Both the position numbers and the translations under genes were made by a program. Positions 1 to 9,650 of a stretch of DNA of 64,000 nucleotides are shown here, one piece after another. Position 1 is the first letter of the stretch. Each line of letters opens with the position of its first letter. The notes beneath the pieces are model-generated. The model searched no databases, was not told the origin of the DNA, and worked only from the letters and a program-made list of their open reading frames with translations. The DNA comes from Spongorhabdus nitratireducens (GTDB lineage: Bacteria; Pseudomonadota; Gammaproteobacteria; Pseudomonadales; Endozoicomonadaceae): positions 310,001-374,000 of the forward strand of contig CANDOC010000005.1 of assembly GCA_947387575.1 (NCBI GenBank), written 5' to 3'.

Positions 1-1181
1 TGTAAATCTTCCCAGCATTGTTCAAGGCTGGTTTCGGCTGCCTCCGGCGAGCCTTCGCGGACGGAAGTGGCACCACCGGCAATAACCGGAATAACATTTT
101 CGAAGCTGTAGGTTGGCAGCAGTTCGGAAGCATCCAGCATACCCCAACCGCCACTGCTTCGGGTTTCTATATAAAATACCCGACCACCGTTTTTCAGGGT
201 TTCGGTAACCTCTGTCGTCAGCTTGGTAAGCCGGGGAATGGAGGCTGATACACACTCCGGAACCCGAGCACAGGATTGCTGAATGGATAGCACGCGCTGA
301 TTCAGCGTTGCTTCGGAATCAACAGGTTTGATGGCTGTATCTGTTTGCAACCTGGCCAGCTGCAGGGCCGGACTGGTCAGCATATTAAGCACCTGGTGTT
401 GGGCCGAACCGGCTTTCATTCGGGTGCTGCCGCTGATAATTTCAGGCCCTGTAATGACCTCGACACAATGGTTACTATGAGCAGCCATTCCCGAGCCGGG
501 ATTACAGACAATGCTGGCGGTAACAACACCATTTTGTCGAGCCTGCTGCAGCGCGTTCAGAACATAGGGTGTACTTCCGGATGCTGATACGCCAACAAGG
601 TAATCTCCTTTTTGAATACCCAGTAGTGACAGCTCGTTCCAGCCAGCCTGAGCGCTATCTTCGGCTTCTTCCCGCGAACGGGTAATGGCGTAATCCCCAC
701 CGGCAATCAGGGCATTAACCGGTGCGCGGGAAGAGGGTGAGCCACGGTAATAATTGGATACTGTCATCACCGATAACCGTCCGCTGGTGCCTGCACCAAT
801 ATAAAACAGTCGTCGTCCCTGTTGCAGTTGATCAGTAACCTGTAGAGCAAGTTGCTGAATAACTGGTAGCTGGCTGGCGACAGCTGTCGTCATTTTGATA
901 TCTTCACGATTAATACTTTGCAGAATATCTTCAACCGACATGCTTTCCAGTTTGTGGTAATCGGACGGGGCTTCTGTCACCTGAATATTTTCAGAGGATG
1001 TTCCCTGCATCTCCGGCGCAGCGACTTTATGCGTCGGGGCAGGGTAGCCGGCATTTGCTGGCAAACTGGCAGATAAAAGGAAAGTACATAAAGGTATTTT
1101 GATCAGGGCCCGGACGAACTCTCGGTTGGTAGTTCTTGAACAAGGGGGCGTGGCTCTGATTTCAGGTCTGGGCGCTGGCAC
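1..1181 (-). CDS. MurQ/GCKR-like double-SIS sugar-phosphate protein, left-truncated, possible signal peptide
   Basis: The reading frame is open from about 1193 to the window edge, so the C-terminus is missing. It contains a MurQ-type SIS domain (YIGAGTSGRL, SASGSTPYV, CNPGSG, GSTRMKAGSAQ) followed by a second SIS start (LDASELLPTYS, IPVIAGG). The N-acetylmuramate-6-phosphate etherase MurQ has one such domain and about 300 residues. Glucokinase regulatory protein has two, and this gene has that longer layout. Relative to E. coli MurQ, the Glu83 position is Asn in the first domain but Glu in the second; the Glu114 position is kept in both. The GTG at 1181 has GGAAG six bases upstream and gives a long basic leader, then a hydrophobic stretch ending ANA, like a signal peptide. 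The ATG at 1010 would give a cytosolic protein but has a poorly spaced ribosome site. Family is secure; exact reaction and location are not. Confidence 0.8.
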   Translation of the reverse strand, partial: MPAPRPEIRATPPCSRTTNREFVRALIKIPLCTFLLSASLPANAGYPAPTHKVAAPEMQGTSSENIQVTEAPSDYHKLESMSVEDILQSINREDIKMTTAVASQLPVIQQLALQVTDQLQQGRRLFYIGAGTSGRLSVMTVSNYYRGSPSSRAPVNALIAGGDYAITRSREEAEDSAQAGWNELSLLGIQKGDYLVGVSASGSTPYVLNALQQARQNGVVTASIVCNPGSGMAAHSNHCVEVITGPEIISGSTRMKAGSAQHQVLNMLTSPALQLARLQTDTAIKPVDSEATLNQRVLSIQQSCARVPECVSASIPRLTKLTTEVTETLKNGGRVFYIETRSSGGWGMLDASELLPTYSFENVIPVIAGGATSVREGSPEAAETSLEQCWEDL

Positions 1182-1349
1182 TTTCAGCTTCCGTCATTCA
1201 CACTGGACTGTTGAAGATATAGGTGCTGGCAGCCGTTCTGTCTATGGAAAAGGTTGCTGTTACTGTTGCGGGGCGTTAGAGTGCGCGCCCCGTCACATTG
1301 CCTCTACTATCAAGAGCTATCAAGCGTTATCAAGGATATTTACAGTTCA

Positions 1350-2378
1350 ATGAGTAAGACCCAGTTCAATATTGCCGTTGTCGGTGCCACGGGTGCGGTT
1401 GGTGAAGCGATGCTGGACATCATGGCCCAGCGTAAACTGCCCGTTAAACAGGTGTTTGCCCTGGCCAGTGAGCGCTCTGCCGGTGATTCGGTGATGTATA
1501 ACAATCGCCATATCAAGGTAGAGAATCTGGCCGAGTTTGATTTCAGCGAAGCCGATATCGCCCTGTTCTCCGCCGGTGGCGATGTTTCCGCCGAATATGC
1601 GCCGAAAGCCGCGGCTGCCGGCTGTGTGGTGATCGACAATACCTCCTGCTTCCGTTACGACGAAGATATCCCGCTGGTGGTGCCCGAAGTCAACCCGGAA
1701 GCCATGGCCACTTACAGCAAGCGCAATATTATTGCCAACCCCAACTGCTCCACTATCCAAATGCTGGTAGCACTAAAGCCGATCTATGATGCAGTGGGCA
1801 TTACCAAAATTAATGTCGCCACCTATCAGGCGGTCAGTGGTGCCGGCAAGGCCGGTATCAGCGAGCTGGCGGGGCAGATGAGCAAGCTGCTGAACGGCCG
1901 GCCGGCAGAATCCGAGGTGTTTACCAAGCAGATCGCTTTCAATGCTATCCCCCATATCGACAGCTTTGAAGATAACGGTTACACCCGTGAAGAGATGAAA
2001 ATGGTGTGGGAGACCAAAAAAATCCTCGAAGATGCCGATATACAAGTTAACCCGACCTGTGTGCGGGTTCCGGTGTTCTTCGGACACTCTGAAGCCGTGC
2101 ATATCGAGACCCGTGACAGCATTACTGCCGAGCGTGCTCGCGAGCTGCTGGCAGAGGCACCGGGGGTAACGGTTCTGGATGGCCGGGAAGACGGTGAATA
2201 CCCTACAGCAGTAGGTGATGCTTCTGGCCAGGACGATGTCTATGTAGGCCGTATCCGCCAGGATCTGAACACAGATAAAGGGCTCAGCCTGTGGGTTGTG
2301 GCTGATAATGTCAGAAAGGGCGCGGCTTTGAACAGTGTCCAGCTGGCTGAACTGTTGATAGCTGTATTATCGAAGTGA
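1350..2378 (+). CDS. asd: aspartate-semialdehyde dehydrogenase
   Basis: Cytosolic enzyme of 342 residues that reduces aspartyl phosphate to aspartate semialdehyde with NADPH, the branch point to lysine/diaminopimelate, methionine and threonine. The N-terminal dinucleotide-binding loop VGATGAVG lies near residues 11-18. The catalytic cysteine is in NPNCSTIQ (Cys133), and IPHIDSF and the HSEAVHIE segment of the C-terminal domain are present. I chose ATG 1350 because homology begins there; upstream in-frame codons add a tail unlike the family. The protein resembles the Shewanella/Vibrio-type Asd, and in Pseudomonas the equivalent gene next to fimV is the usg-1 paralogue. Having the catalytic Cys supports real Asd activity. 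fimV follows after about 145 bases. Confidence 0.93.
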   Translation: MSKTQFNIAVVGATGAVGEAMLDIMAQRKLPVKQVFALASERSAGDSVMYNNRHIKVENLAEFDFSEADIALFSAGGDVSAEYAPKAAAAGCVVIDNTSCFRYDEDIPLVVPEVNPEAMATYSKRNIIANPNCSTIQMLVALKPIYDAVGITKINVATYQAVSGAGKAGISELAGQMSKLLNGRPAESEVFTKQIAFNAIPHIDSFEDNGYTREEMKMVWETKKILEDADIQVNPTCVRVPVFFGHSEAVHIETRDSITAERARELLAEAPGVTVLDGREDGEYPTAVGDASGQDDVYVGRIRQDLNTDKGLSLWVVADNVRKGAALNSVQLAELLIAVLSK

Positions 2379-2523
2379 TACCTTGAGGTGATACCCTGCA
2401 GCGAGCTTGAAGTTGTACTGGCAACCGGGATCCGGTAACCAAGGGCAGTACAGGCGAAAGCTGCGCAGGCGACAGCGGGATGCTGATGCCTTCCGCTGTC
2501 GGGACCATAAAAGGATTGAAACT

Positions 2524-5500
2524 ATGCTACGCAAGCTTGTCGTGGCCATGACCATAGCAGGGGCGGTTAACTACGCCAATGCGCTCGGACTGGGCGAGAT
2601 CCGGCTGAAGTCGGCGCTGAATCAGCCGCTCGATGCCGAGATTGAACTGGTCCAGGTCAGAAACCTGTCGAGCAATGAAATCCTGCCTAACCTGGCAACC
2701 CGGGAAGATTTCCGCAGGGCCGGGGTGGAGCGTCCGTTCTTCCTTTCTGGTCTCAAGTTTCGATCCATTGTCCGTCCTGACGGTACCGCTTATATCCGTA
2801 TCACCAGCGAGCGTGCGGTACAGGAACCTTTTATCAACTTTCTGGTTGAGGTGCACTGGCCCCGGGGACGCCTGCTGAGGGAATATACCCTGCTGGTGGA
2901 TCCACCGGTGTTTGGTGGCGACCGTGCTGCACCGGTCAACGTGCCGGTTCCAGGCGCACCGGTTGCTGCTGTGCCGTCACCCAATGCTTCCAGACCTCAG
3001 TCAAATTCTCCCTATCCGGCACCAACACCGCCTCCTGGCAATGCCCGCCAACAAGAAGGTAAGATTTACCGACAACCACAGCCGGCAAGTGGTGCTGTCG
3101 CCAAGCCGCTGTCATCCAATTATTACCGGGTCGGGCCGAATGACAGTCTGTGGAATATTGCCAACCGGATCCGCCCCGATAACAGCGTAAATTTGCAGCA
3201 AACCATGGTGGCCATCCAGCGGGCAAATCCCCGTGCGTTTATGAATGGCAATATCAATCGCCTGATGAAAGGCCAAGTTTTGCGTCTGCCGAGTAAGGAT
3301 GAAATTCTTGCCGTGCGTCAGGGGGATGCACGCCAGGCTATTTCCCGCCAGAACGACCAGTGGCAGGGCAAATCCCAGCAAATTGATGCTACTCCTCGCA
3401 GCCGTCCTGAAGCGGCGCCTTCAACTTTGGCAACGCCTGAAAGTCAGCTGAAGATTGTTAACGCCGTTGATGAAGAGCTGGGACAAGGTGGCGTTGAAAA
3501 TAATACCGGCGCTACTGCCGGCTCACGCCGGAATAACAGTGATCTGGAAAACCGGTTGACCATGGCAATGGAACGCATGGATCGACTGGCGGATGAAAAT
3601 GAAGATCTGACCAGCCGTCTTACTGATCTTGATACCCAGATCAAAACGCTGGAAAAACTGATCAGCCTGAAAGATGAACAGCTGGCCATGCTGCAGTCCG
3701 AACTGGCCAAGCGGGATAAAATGCTGGCAGAGGCCCGTAAGGGGCAGCCAGTGGCCGCAACCGGTAATGTCCCTCAGCAAACTCAAACTGCTCCTGCTGC
3801 AAAACCAAAGCAGGAAATCGATTACAACTATCAGTCTGTCCCTGAAGCTGCTCCAGCGAATAATGCTCAGACCCAACAACCAGAAACAGCTCCCGGTCCA
3901 AAGCCCAAGCCGAAGCCCAAACCGCGGCCTCAGGTGAATTACGACGAACCGGTTTATGTTGATGAGGGGCCACTCTCCAATCCGCTTTATCTCGGCGGGC
4001 TGGGTGCATTGCTGCTGGCTCTGGTTGGCATGCTGGTGTACCGGAATCGCAAGAATGCGGCAGAAACCCCCGTTAAAGCGAAGAAGGACAAAGGCAGCAA
4101 GAAAAAAGATAAGAAGGTTGCAGCAGAGGCAGCTGAAACCGGAGCTGACAGCGATGCTGAACCCGCGTCAGAAAAAGCCGGTAAAAAATCTTTCCTCGAT
4201 GGCATAAAAGGATTCAGGGAAAAGCTGAATACTGGCATAAGCCTGGGTGCACTGGCGGCATTATTCTCGTTCGGTAAAAAACAGGATGACGCCAAACCTC
4301 TTGAAGAAGAGGATGAAAATGCACCGGTGCCCCTGTTTGCTGACTTGCCTGATACACCCCAGGTAGCTGAAACCGGACTGCAACAGAAAAATGCTGCCAA
4401 ACCGGCACCGGTTAAGCAGGAAACGGTAGCAGAGCCTGAGGCTGACACTGCTGAAGAAACAGAAGAAGAAACAGTTGAACAGCAAACCGATGATGTCCTT
4501 AGTGAAGCAGATATCTATCTTGCCTACGGTCGACTACCACAGGCATCCAACCTGCTGCTGGAAGCGATCGGGCAGGAACCGGATCGCAGTGATCTGCGAC
4601 TGAAACTGATGCAGGTTTATGCACAGGGTGGTGAAACCGAGAAGTTTGAAACCCAGCTCAATGAACTGAAAGCTCTGGGTGATGAAGCGGCGCTGGCCAA
4701 AGCCGATGAACTGCGGGGCCATTTCCCTGAGGGCCTGGCAGCAGGAACAGGTGATATCTCGGCAGACACCGAATTTGCTCTGAGTGAAGAAGATCTGGCC
4801 GATATCGAGCTGGATCTGGATGCGGGTGAATCTTCAGGTAGTGAGCAAGCAGCTTCTGTTGAATCAGATGCAACAGCACCTGCTGATGAACTGGATGATC
4901 TGGACTTGAGCTTTGAAGATCTGGAGCTCGATGTAGACAGTCTTGAAGCGGAAGCCGATCCACCTTTGTCTGACCCTCTTACAGAGCTGGAAGAGCCGTC
5001 CCCGGAGCCCGTTGAAACCGAAGTCGTACCTGACGAACAGCCTGCGGCATCAATCAGTGAGATGGAAGAGATGCCATCGGCAGTGCCGGAGCAGGATCAG
5101 GCCGCTGCGGGCAACAGTGATGATTTCGATATCACACTGGATTCGATGGAGATGGAAGACCTCGATCTGGATCTGGACCTGTCACTGGATGATGAACTGA
5201 CGCCAGAAACTCCAGATAACGCAGCTGATCAGCTGGATGACCTGGAGGCGCTTCAAGGGCTGGATGATCTGGAGCTGGATGAAGCTGCACTGGCCTCAGG
5301 TGATGATGCCAGCCTGGATGACCTGAATCTGGATGTCGATCTGGATCAGCTGAATCATGATCTGGACCAGTTATCCGACGAAATTGATGGTACCGGATCA
5401 ACTCCGGCTGACAACCAAGGCTTTGGCGATAACACCAGTGAACTGGATGAGCTGTCACTGGAGCTGGATGAAGATCTTGTTAACGCACCGGCTGCCGATG

Positions 5501-5757
5501 GGCTGAACCTTGATGACGAGCTGCCAACCTTTGAAGCCGATGATGCCGAGCTGGCACTGGATCAGGAGGAAGCGGGCGATGACTTCCAGTTCCTGGCCGG
5601 TACTGACGAGGCTGCCACAAAACTCGACCTGGCCCGGGCTTATATGGATATGGGCGATGCTGAAGGTGCCAAGGAGATACTGGGCGAAGTGTTGCAGGAA
5701 GGTGATGAAGCGCAGCAGAAAGAAGCCCGTGATCTGCTGACCCGACTTGATAGTTAA
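2524..5757 (+). CDS. fimV: FimV/HubP-type polar peptidoglycan-binding protein
   Basis: Large inner-membrane polar hub protein of 1077 residues, of the family that organises type IV pili, chemoreceptors and chromosome poles. Visible in order: signal peptide (residues 1-20, ending YANA), the FimV N-terminal domain (GEIRLKSALNQPLDAEIEL), Pro-rich linker, LysM at about 197-257 (YRVGPNDSLWNIANRI), a coiled coil at about 342-402, one membrane helix at about 487-508 (YLGGLGALLLALVGMLVY), a TPR-like part near 660-705, a very acidic Asp/Leu-rich stretch, and the conserved C-terminal FimV segment (DLARAYMDMGDAEGAKEIL). ATG 2524 has AAAGGA upstream and begins the signal peptide. A terminator follows. 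The position between asd and truA matches Pseudomonas. Confidence 0.95.
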   Translation: MLRKLVVAMTIAGAVNYANALGLGEIRLKSALNQPLDAEIELVQVRNLSSNEILPNLATREDFRRAGVERPFFLSGLKFRSIVRPDGTAYIRITSERAVQEPFINFLVEVHWPRGRLLREYTLLVDPPVFGGDRAAPVNVPVPGAPVAAVPSPNASRPQSNSPYPAPTPPPGNARQQEGKIYRQPQPASGAVAKPLSSNYYRVGPNDSLWNIANRIRPDNSVNLQQTMVAIQRANPRAFMNGNINRLMKGQVLRLPSKDEILAVRQGDARQAISRQNDQWQGKSQQIDATPRSRPEAAPSTLATPESQLKIVNAVDEELGQGGVENNTGATAGSRRNNSDLENRLTMAMERMDRLADENEDLTSRLTDLDTQIKTLEKLISLKDEQLAMLQSELAKRDKMLAEARKGQPVAATGNVPQQTQTAPAAKPKQEIDYNYQSVPEAAPANNAQTQQPETAPGPKPKPKPKPRPQVNYDEPVYVDEGPLSNPLYLGGLGALLLALVGMLVYRNRKNAAETPVKAKKDKGSKKKDKKVAAEAAETGADSDAEPASEKAGKKSFLDGIKGFREKLNTGISLGALAALFSFGKKQDDAKPLEEEDENAPVPLFADLPDTPQVAETGLQQKNAAKPAPVKQETVAEPEADTAEETEEETVEQQTDDVLSEADIYLAYGRLPQASNLLLEAIGQEPDRSDLRLKLMQVYAQGGETEKFETQLNELKALGDEAALAKADELRGHFPEGLAAGTGDISADTEFALSEEDLADIELDLDAGESSGSEQAASVESDATAPADELDDLDLSFEDLELDVDSLEAEADPPLSDPLTELEEPSPEPVETEVVPDEQPAASISEMEEMPSAVPEQDQAAAGNSDDFDITLDSMEMEDLDLDLDLSLDDELTPETPDNAADQLDDLEALQGLDDLELDEAALASGDDASLDDLNLDVDLDQLNHDLDQLSDEIDGTGSTPADNQGFGDNTSELDELSLELDEDLVNAPAADGLNLDDELPTFEADDAELALDQEEAGDDFQFLAGTDEAATKLDLARAYMDMGDAEGAKEILGEVLQEGDEAQQKEARDLLTRLDS

Positions 5758-5826
5758 CGCTCCCTATATTCCGGCAAATATCACTGCTATAAAACACGTT
5801 TCCAGCCTGATAAGATGAAAACTCCG

Positions 5827-5864
5827 AACCTTCGACTCCTGCGGGCCGAAGGTTTTGTTTTTTC
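5827..5864 (+). terminator. rho-independent terminator after fimV
   Basis: The inverted repeat AACCTTCG / CGAAGGTT (5827-5834 with 5847-5854) is followed by TTGTTTTTT. It ends 33 bases before truA, separating the two genes. Confidence 0.75.
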
Positions 5865-5897
5865 AGGGTATGATTTCCAAAGCAGTGATGTTCCCCA

Positions 5898-6764
5898 ATG
5901 ACCTCCAAGAGTGATACAGCAGTAAACAGCCATGAGGATTCGTCCGCGCCAGTTCAGCGTCTGGCGGCCTGTGTTGAATATGATGGCGCCCGTTACCATG
6001 GCTGGCAGTCACTCAAATCCGGCCTTCCCACGATTCAGGCTGAAGTCGAGAAGGCGCTGAGTATTGTTGCTGACCACCCGGTCAGTGTGGTTTGTGCCGG
6101 TCGCACCGACGCCGGTGTGCATGGCAGCAACCAGATTATTCATTTTGATACCCCTTCCATTCGGCCGATGCGCGGCTGGTGCTTTGGCGGCAATACCAAA
6201 CTGCCGGACAGTATTGCCCTGCGCTGGGTAAAACCGGTAGATCCTGAATTTCATGCCCGTTTCTCAGCCCAGTGGCGTCGTTATCGCTATGTGATTTATA
6301 ACGGTCCGATCCGACCGGCCCACCTGGCCAAAGGTGTTACCTGGAATCACCGGCCACTGGATGTCAGCAGAATGCAGCAAGCGGCGAAATACCTGGAAGG
6401 CCAGCATGACTTTACCTCCTATCGGGCGGTACAGTGTCAGGCCAAGAACCCCGTTCGTCATATCATGCATCTGAATGTGAACCGTTATGGCGAGATGATT
6501 GTCATTGATGTAAAGGCCAATGCCTTCCTGCATCATATGATTCGTAACATTGCCGGGGTACTGATGACCATTGGTTGTGGCAAGCGTGAACCGGTCTGGG
6601 CAAAGGAAGTACTGGATGCCCGCGACCGCGCCAAAGGCGGTGTAACTGCGCCACCATGGGGGTTGTACTTTGCCCAGGTAGGCTATCCGGAGCAGTTTGA
6701 ACTGCCGGAACTGATGCCGGGACCAATGTTTATCAGTCCGCTACTGGATACGCCCGGCAACTAA
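5898..6764 (+). CDS. truA: tRNA pseudouridine(38-40) synthase
   Basis: Cytosolic enzyme that isomerises uridine to pseudouridine at positions 38-40 of the anticodon arm. The catalytic aspartate lies in GRTDAGVHG (Asp71 from this start), and the family motifs YDGARYHGWQ, FHARFSA and FLHHMIRNIAG are present. It has 288 residues, slightly longer than the E. coli protein because of a hydrophilic N-terminal extension of about 20 residues (Ser/Asp/Glu-rich) ahead of the conserved core. The gene sits between fimV and trpF, as in Pseudomonas. No strong alternative start was seen, so a shorter product is possible. Confidence 0.95.
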   Translation: MTSKSDTAVNSHEDSSAPVQRLAACVEYDGARYHGWQSLKSGLPTIQAEVEKALSIVADHPVSVVCAGRTDAGVHGSNQIIHFDTPSIRPMRGWCFGGNTKLPDSIALRWVKPVDPEFHARFSAQWRRYRYVIYNGPIRPAHLAKGVTWNHRPLDVSRMQQAAKYLEGQHDFTSYRAVQCQAKNPVRHIMHLNVNRYGEMIVIDVKANAFLHHMIRNIAGVLMTIGCGKREPVWAKEVLDARDRAKGGVTAPPWGLYFAQVGYPEQFELPELMPGPMFISPLLDTPGN

Positions 6765-6805
6765 TTGTTACCATCTTTTTCTTTTTCTGATGCAGGAGTT
6801 CGCGG

Positions 6806-7435
6806 ATGATAGGCCGGGTACGCACTAAAGTTTGTGGAATTACCCGTATAGAAGACGGTCTTGCTGCAGCCGCTGCCGGTGTTGATGCGATCGGATTTGT
6901 CTTCTGGCAACCGGCCGGGCCGCGTTATGTCGATCCGGAGCAGGCAAGGCGAATTGCTGAACAGCTGCCACCGTTTGTCACGACCGTCGGCCTGTTTGTG
7001 AATGCAACAGAAAAGGAAATCAGACAGGTGTTGCAGCAGGTCCCGCTGGATATACTGCAATTTCACGGTGATGAAACACCGGAAGCCTGTGCCGGTTTCG
7101 GCAAACCCTGGATGAAGGCCATCCGGGTTAGACCTGAAACCGACCTGAGAGCTGAAGCAGAAAGATACGGACAGGCTTCAGCGCTGCTGCTTGATACTTA
7201 CCATCCGGCTTTACCCGGAGGAACCGGCGAGAGTTTTGACTGGCAACTGATACCGGAAGATCTGGGTATGCCCGTGGTTCTGGCGGGTGGCCTGAATGCC
7301 GGTAATGTGGCGGATGCCATCGAGCAGGTAAAACCCTGGGCAGTGGATGTCAGTGGTGGCGTCGAGCAGAGCAAGGGAATCAAGGACGAAACGAAAATCA
7401 CGGCATTTGTAAACGAGGTGCTCAATGCCGGATAA
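6806..7435 (+). CDS. trpF: phosphoribosylanthranilate isomerase
   Basis: Cytosolic TIM-barrel enzyme of 209 residues for the Amadori step of tryptophan synthesis. The general base is Cys10 in KVCGIT and the general acid is Asp130 in LLLDTY. The phosphate-binding loops LAGGLN and VDVSGGVE are near the C-terminus. A clear AGGAG lies before the start. Its last 11 bases overlap the start of trpB, so the two are translationally coupled. As in pseudomonads trpF stands alone rather than fused to trpC, and the anthranilate branch genes are elsewhere. Confidence 0.96.
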   Translation: MIGRVRTKVCGITRIEDGLAAAAAGVDAIGFVFWQPAGPRYVDPEQARRIAEQLPPFVTTVGLFVNATEKEIRQVLQQVPLDILQFHGDETPEACAGFGKPWMKAIRVRPETDLRAEAERYGQASALLLDTYHPALPGGTGESFDWQLIPEDLGMPVVLAGGLNAGNVADAIEQVKPWAVDVSGGVEQSKGIKDETKITAFVNEVLNAG

Positions 7436-8756
7436 CATGCGTGACAGCAAAGTGCGTAATACCAAAGAGAGTGAAGTTCGTTTGAACGATACGATTGATA
7501 GCTCAATAGATGGCTCAAAAAACAGTGCATTAATGAACCAGGGCGACGACAGCAAGCCCTGGCTTAATACCCCGGATCTCGAAGGTTATTTCGGTCCGTT
7601 TGGTGGTCGCTATGCTGCAGAAACCCTGATGGGTGCGCTGCAGGAGTTGGAAGACAATTTCGAGAAACTGTGGCGAAGCCCCGGTTTTCAGGCAGATTTT
7701 GACCGCGATCTGCAGCACTATGTGGGTCGTCCTTCACCATTGTACTTTGCTGAACGCTGGTCTGAGGCACTGGGTGGTGCCCGCATCTATCTCAAGCGGG
7801 AAGATCTGAACCATACCGGTGCCCATAAAATCAACCATGCTGTTGGTCAGGCTTTGCTGGCCAAACATATGGGCAAGACCCGGATTATTGCCGAGACCGG
7901 TGCCGGTCAGCACGGTGTTGCAACCGCGACTGTTGCAGCGCGCCTGGGGCTGGAATGCATCGTTTATATGGGTGCTGAAGATGTTCGCCGTCAGGCACTG
8001 AACGTTTATCGCATGAAGCTGCTGGGTGCCAAGGTGGTACCGGTTGAACACGGCTCCCGCACCCTGAAGGATTCCATTAACGAAGCCATGCGGGACTGGG
8101 CGACCAACGTCGACAATACCTTCTACATTCTGGGTACCGTGGTAGGCCCACGTCCGTATCCTAAGATGGTGCGGGCTTTCCAGAGTGTGATTGGTCGTGA
8201 AGCCAAGCAACAGATTCTGGCTCAGGCCGGTCGCCTGCCGGATGCGGTGGTTGCCTGTGTTGGTGGTGGCTCCAATGCCATGGGTCTGTTCCATGAGTTT
8301 GTACCGGAAGAAAGTGTCCGCATTATCGGCGTTGAAGCCGGTGGTGAAGGTGTGGATACCGGACGTCATGCTGCCCGCCTGAGTGCAGGGGGTAAAACCG
8401 GCGTACTGCACGGTAACCGGACCTGCATCATGGCTGACGACGACGGTCAGATTATTGAAAGTCATTCTGTCTCTGCGGGTCTGGATTACCCTGGTGTTGG
8501 TCCCGAGCACGCCTGGCTGAAAGAGTGTGGCCGGGCGGAATATGTCGACGTGACCGATGACGAGGCACTGGCCGCATTCCGTGGCCTGACCCAGATGGAA
8601 GGCATTATGCCGGCGCTGGAAAGCAGTCATGCCCTGGCACATGTTGAAAAACTGGCACCGACCATGAGCAAGGACGAAATTATTATCGTCAATCTGTCTG
8701 GTCGGGGTGACAAGGATATTCATACTGTTGCCGCTATTGACGGCATTGAAGTGTAA
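7425..8756 (+). CDS. trpB: tryptophan synthase beta chain
   Basis: PLP enzyme that joins indole and serine to make tryptophan, working as an alpha2-beta2 complex with TrpA. The PLP lysine is in HTGAHKINH (Lys135 here). The phosphate-binding GGGSNAMG, the GEGVDTG segment and the C-terminal LSGRGDKD are all present. ATG 7425 overlaps the trpF stop and has GAGG six bases upstream, so I take it as the start. This gives 443 residues with about 45 hydrophilic, low-complexity residues before the usual family start (near [12 protein letters not shown]). An internal ATG at 7533 would give the normal length but has no visible ribosome site. Confidence 0.96.
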   Translation: MPDNMRDSKVRNTKESEVRLNDTIDSSIDGSKNSALMNQGDDSKPWLNTPDLEGYFGPFGGRYAAETLMGALQELEDNFEKLWRSPGFQADFDRDLQHYVGRPSPLYFAERWSEALGGARIYLKREDLNHTGAHKINHAVGQALLAKHMGKTRIIAETGAGQHGVATATVAARLGLECIVYMGAEDVRRQALNVYRMKLLGAKVVPVEHGSRTLKDSINEAMRDWATNVDNTFYILGTVVGPRPYPKMVRAFQSVIGREAKQQILAQAGRLPDAVVACVGGGSNAMGLFHEFVPEESVRIIGVEAGGEGVDTGRHAARLSAGGKTGVLHGNRTCIMADDDGQIIESHSVSAGLDYPGVGPEHAWLKECGRAEYVDVTDDEALAAFRGLTQMEGIMPALESSHALAHVEKLAPTMSKDEIIIVNLSGRGDKDIHTVAAIDGIEV

Positions 8757-8769
8757 GGAGGCTGCAGCG

Positions 8770-9582
8770 ATGAGTCGTATTCAAACCTGTTTCGATGCGC
8801 TGCAGGCGCAGGGCCGCAAGGCACTGATTCCCTACTTTACGGCCGGTGATCCTGACAAGGCCAATACCGTCGCTATGATGCACGGCATGGTAGAGCAGGG
8901 TGCGGATATCATTGAATTGGGTATTCCGTTCTCTGATCCGACGGCGGACGGTGTTGTTATTCAGCAGGCCCATCTGCGGGCGCTGAAAAACGGTGCCAAC
9001 CTGAGCTGGGTGCTGGAAACTGTCAAGACATTCCGTGAAACCAACAGTACGACTCCGGTTGTATTGATGGGTTACCTCAATCCTATTGAAATCATGGGAT
9101 ACGAGACATTTGTCGAGACAGCTGCGGATGCCGGTGTTGATGGTGTGCTGTGTGTGGACCTGCCGCCGGAAGCAGCGGGCCGGTTCCGGTCACAGCTGGT
9201 CGAAAAAGATATCGATCTGATCTTCCTGATTGCGCCGACGACGACCGATGAACGTATCGGCAAAATTTGCAGTCAGGCCAGTGGATATATTTATTACGTC
9301 TCGCTGAAAGGCGTCACAGGTTCAGCAACCCTGAACACTGAGGAAGTCAGTCAGCGGGTACAACATATTCGAAACTATACAGACCTGCCGGTGGCGGTGG
9401 GTTTTGGTATCTCCGATGGTCCGTCGGCTCGTGCGATTTCCAGCACGTCTGACGGCGCTATTGTGGGAAGTGTTTTGGTTAAGGAAATTGCAGCTGCAGC
9501 GCAGGCCGGGCAACCGGAAAGCGCGGTCGGCCGGGTGGGTGAAAAACTTGCCGCCATGCGGACTGCAATGGATAACGGATAA
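8770..9582 (+). CDS. trpA: tryptophan synthase alpha chain
   Basis: TIM-barrel subunit of 270 residues that cleaves indole-3-glycerol phosphate to indole and glyceraldehyde 3-phosphate, and channels indole to TrpB. Catalytic Glu49 and Asp60 are in ELGIPFSDPTADG. PYFTAGDP and the phosphate-binding GFGISDG are also present. The start is fixed by a perfect AGGAGG that begins on the last base of the trpB stop codon. An upstream in-frame start would run deep into trpB and is not credible. It ends the trp set; accD follows after a hairpin. Confidence 0.96.
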   Translation: MSRIQTCFDALQAQGRKALIPYFTAGDPDKANTVAMMHGMVEQGADIIELGIPFSDPTADGVVIQQAHLRALKNGANLSWVLETVKTFRETNSTTPVVLMGYLNPIEIMGYETFVETAADAGVDGVLCVDLPPEAAGRFRSQLVEKDIDLIFLIAPTTTDERIGKICSQASGYIYYVSLKGVTGSATLNTEEVSQRVQHIRNYTDLPVAVGFGISDGPSARAISSTSDGAIVGSVLVKEIAAAAQAGQPESAVGRVGEKLAAMRTAMDNG

Positions 9583-9594
9583 AAGGATGATGCC

Positions 9595-9626
9595 GGATGC
9601 CGTAGAGACGGACCGTTACGGCATCC
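9595..9626 (+). other. 10-bp perfect hairpin between trpA and accD
   Basis: GGATGCCGTA (9595-9604) is complementary to TACGGCATCC (9617-9626). No U-run follows, so it is not a canonical terminator. It may set RNA stability or partial read-through from trpA into accD. Confidence 0.5.
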
Positions 9627-9650
9627 TGAATCAGTAACGGGAGTAAGCTT

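Noticed and set aside
7734-8723. 329-residue minus-strand frame
   Set aside because: Shadow of trpB.
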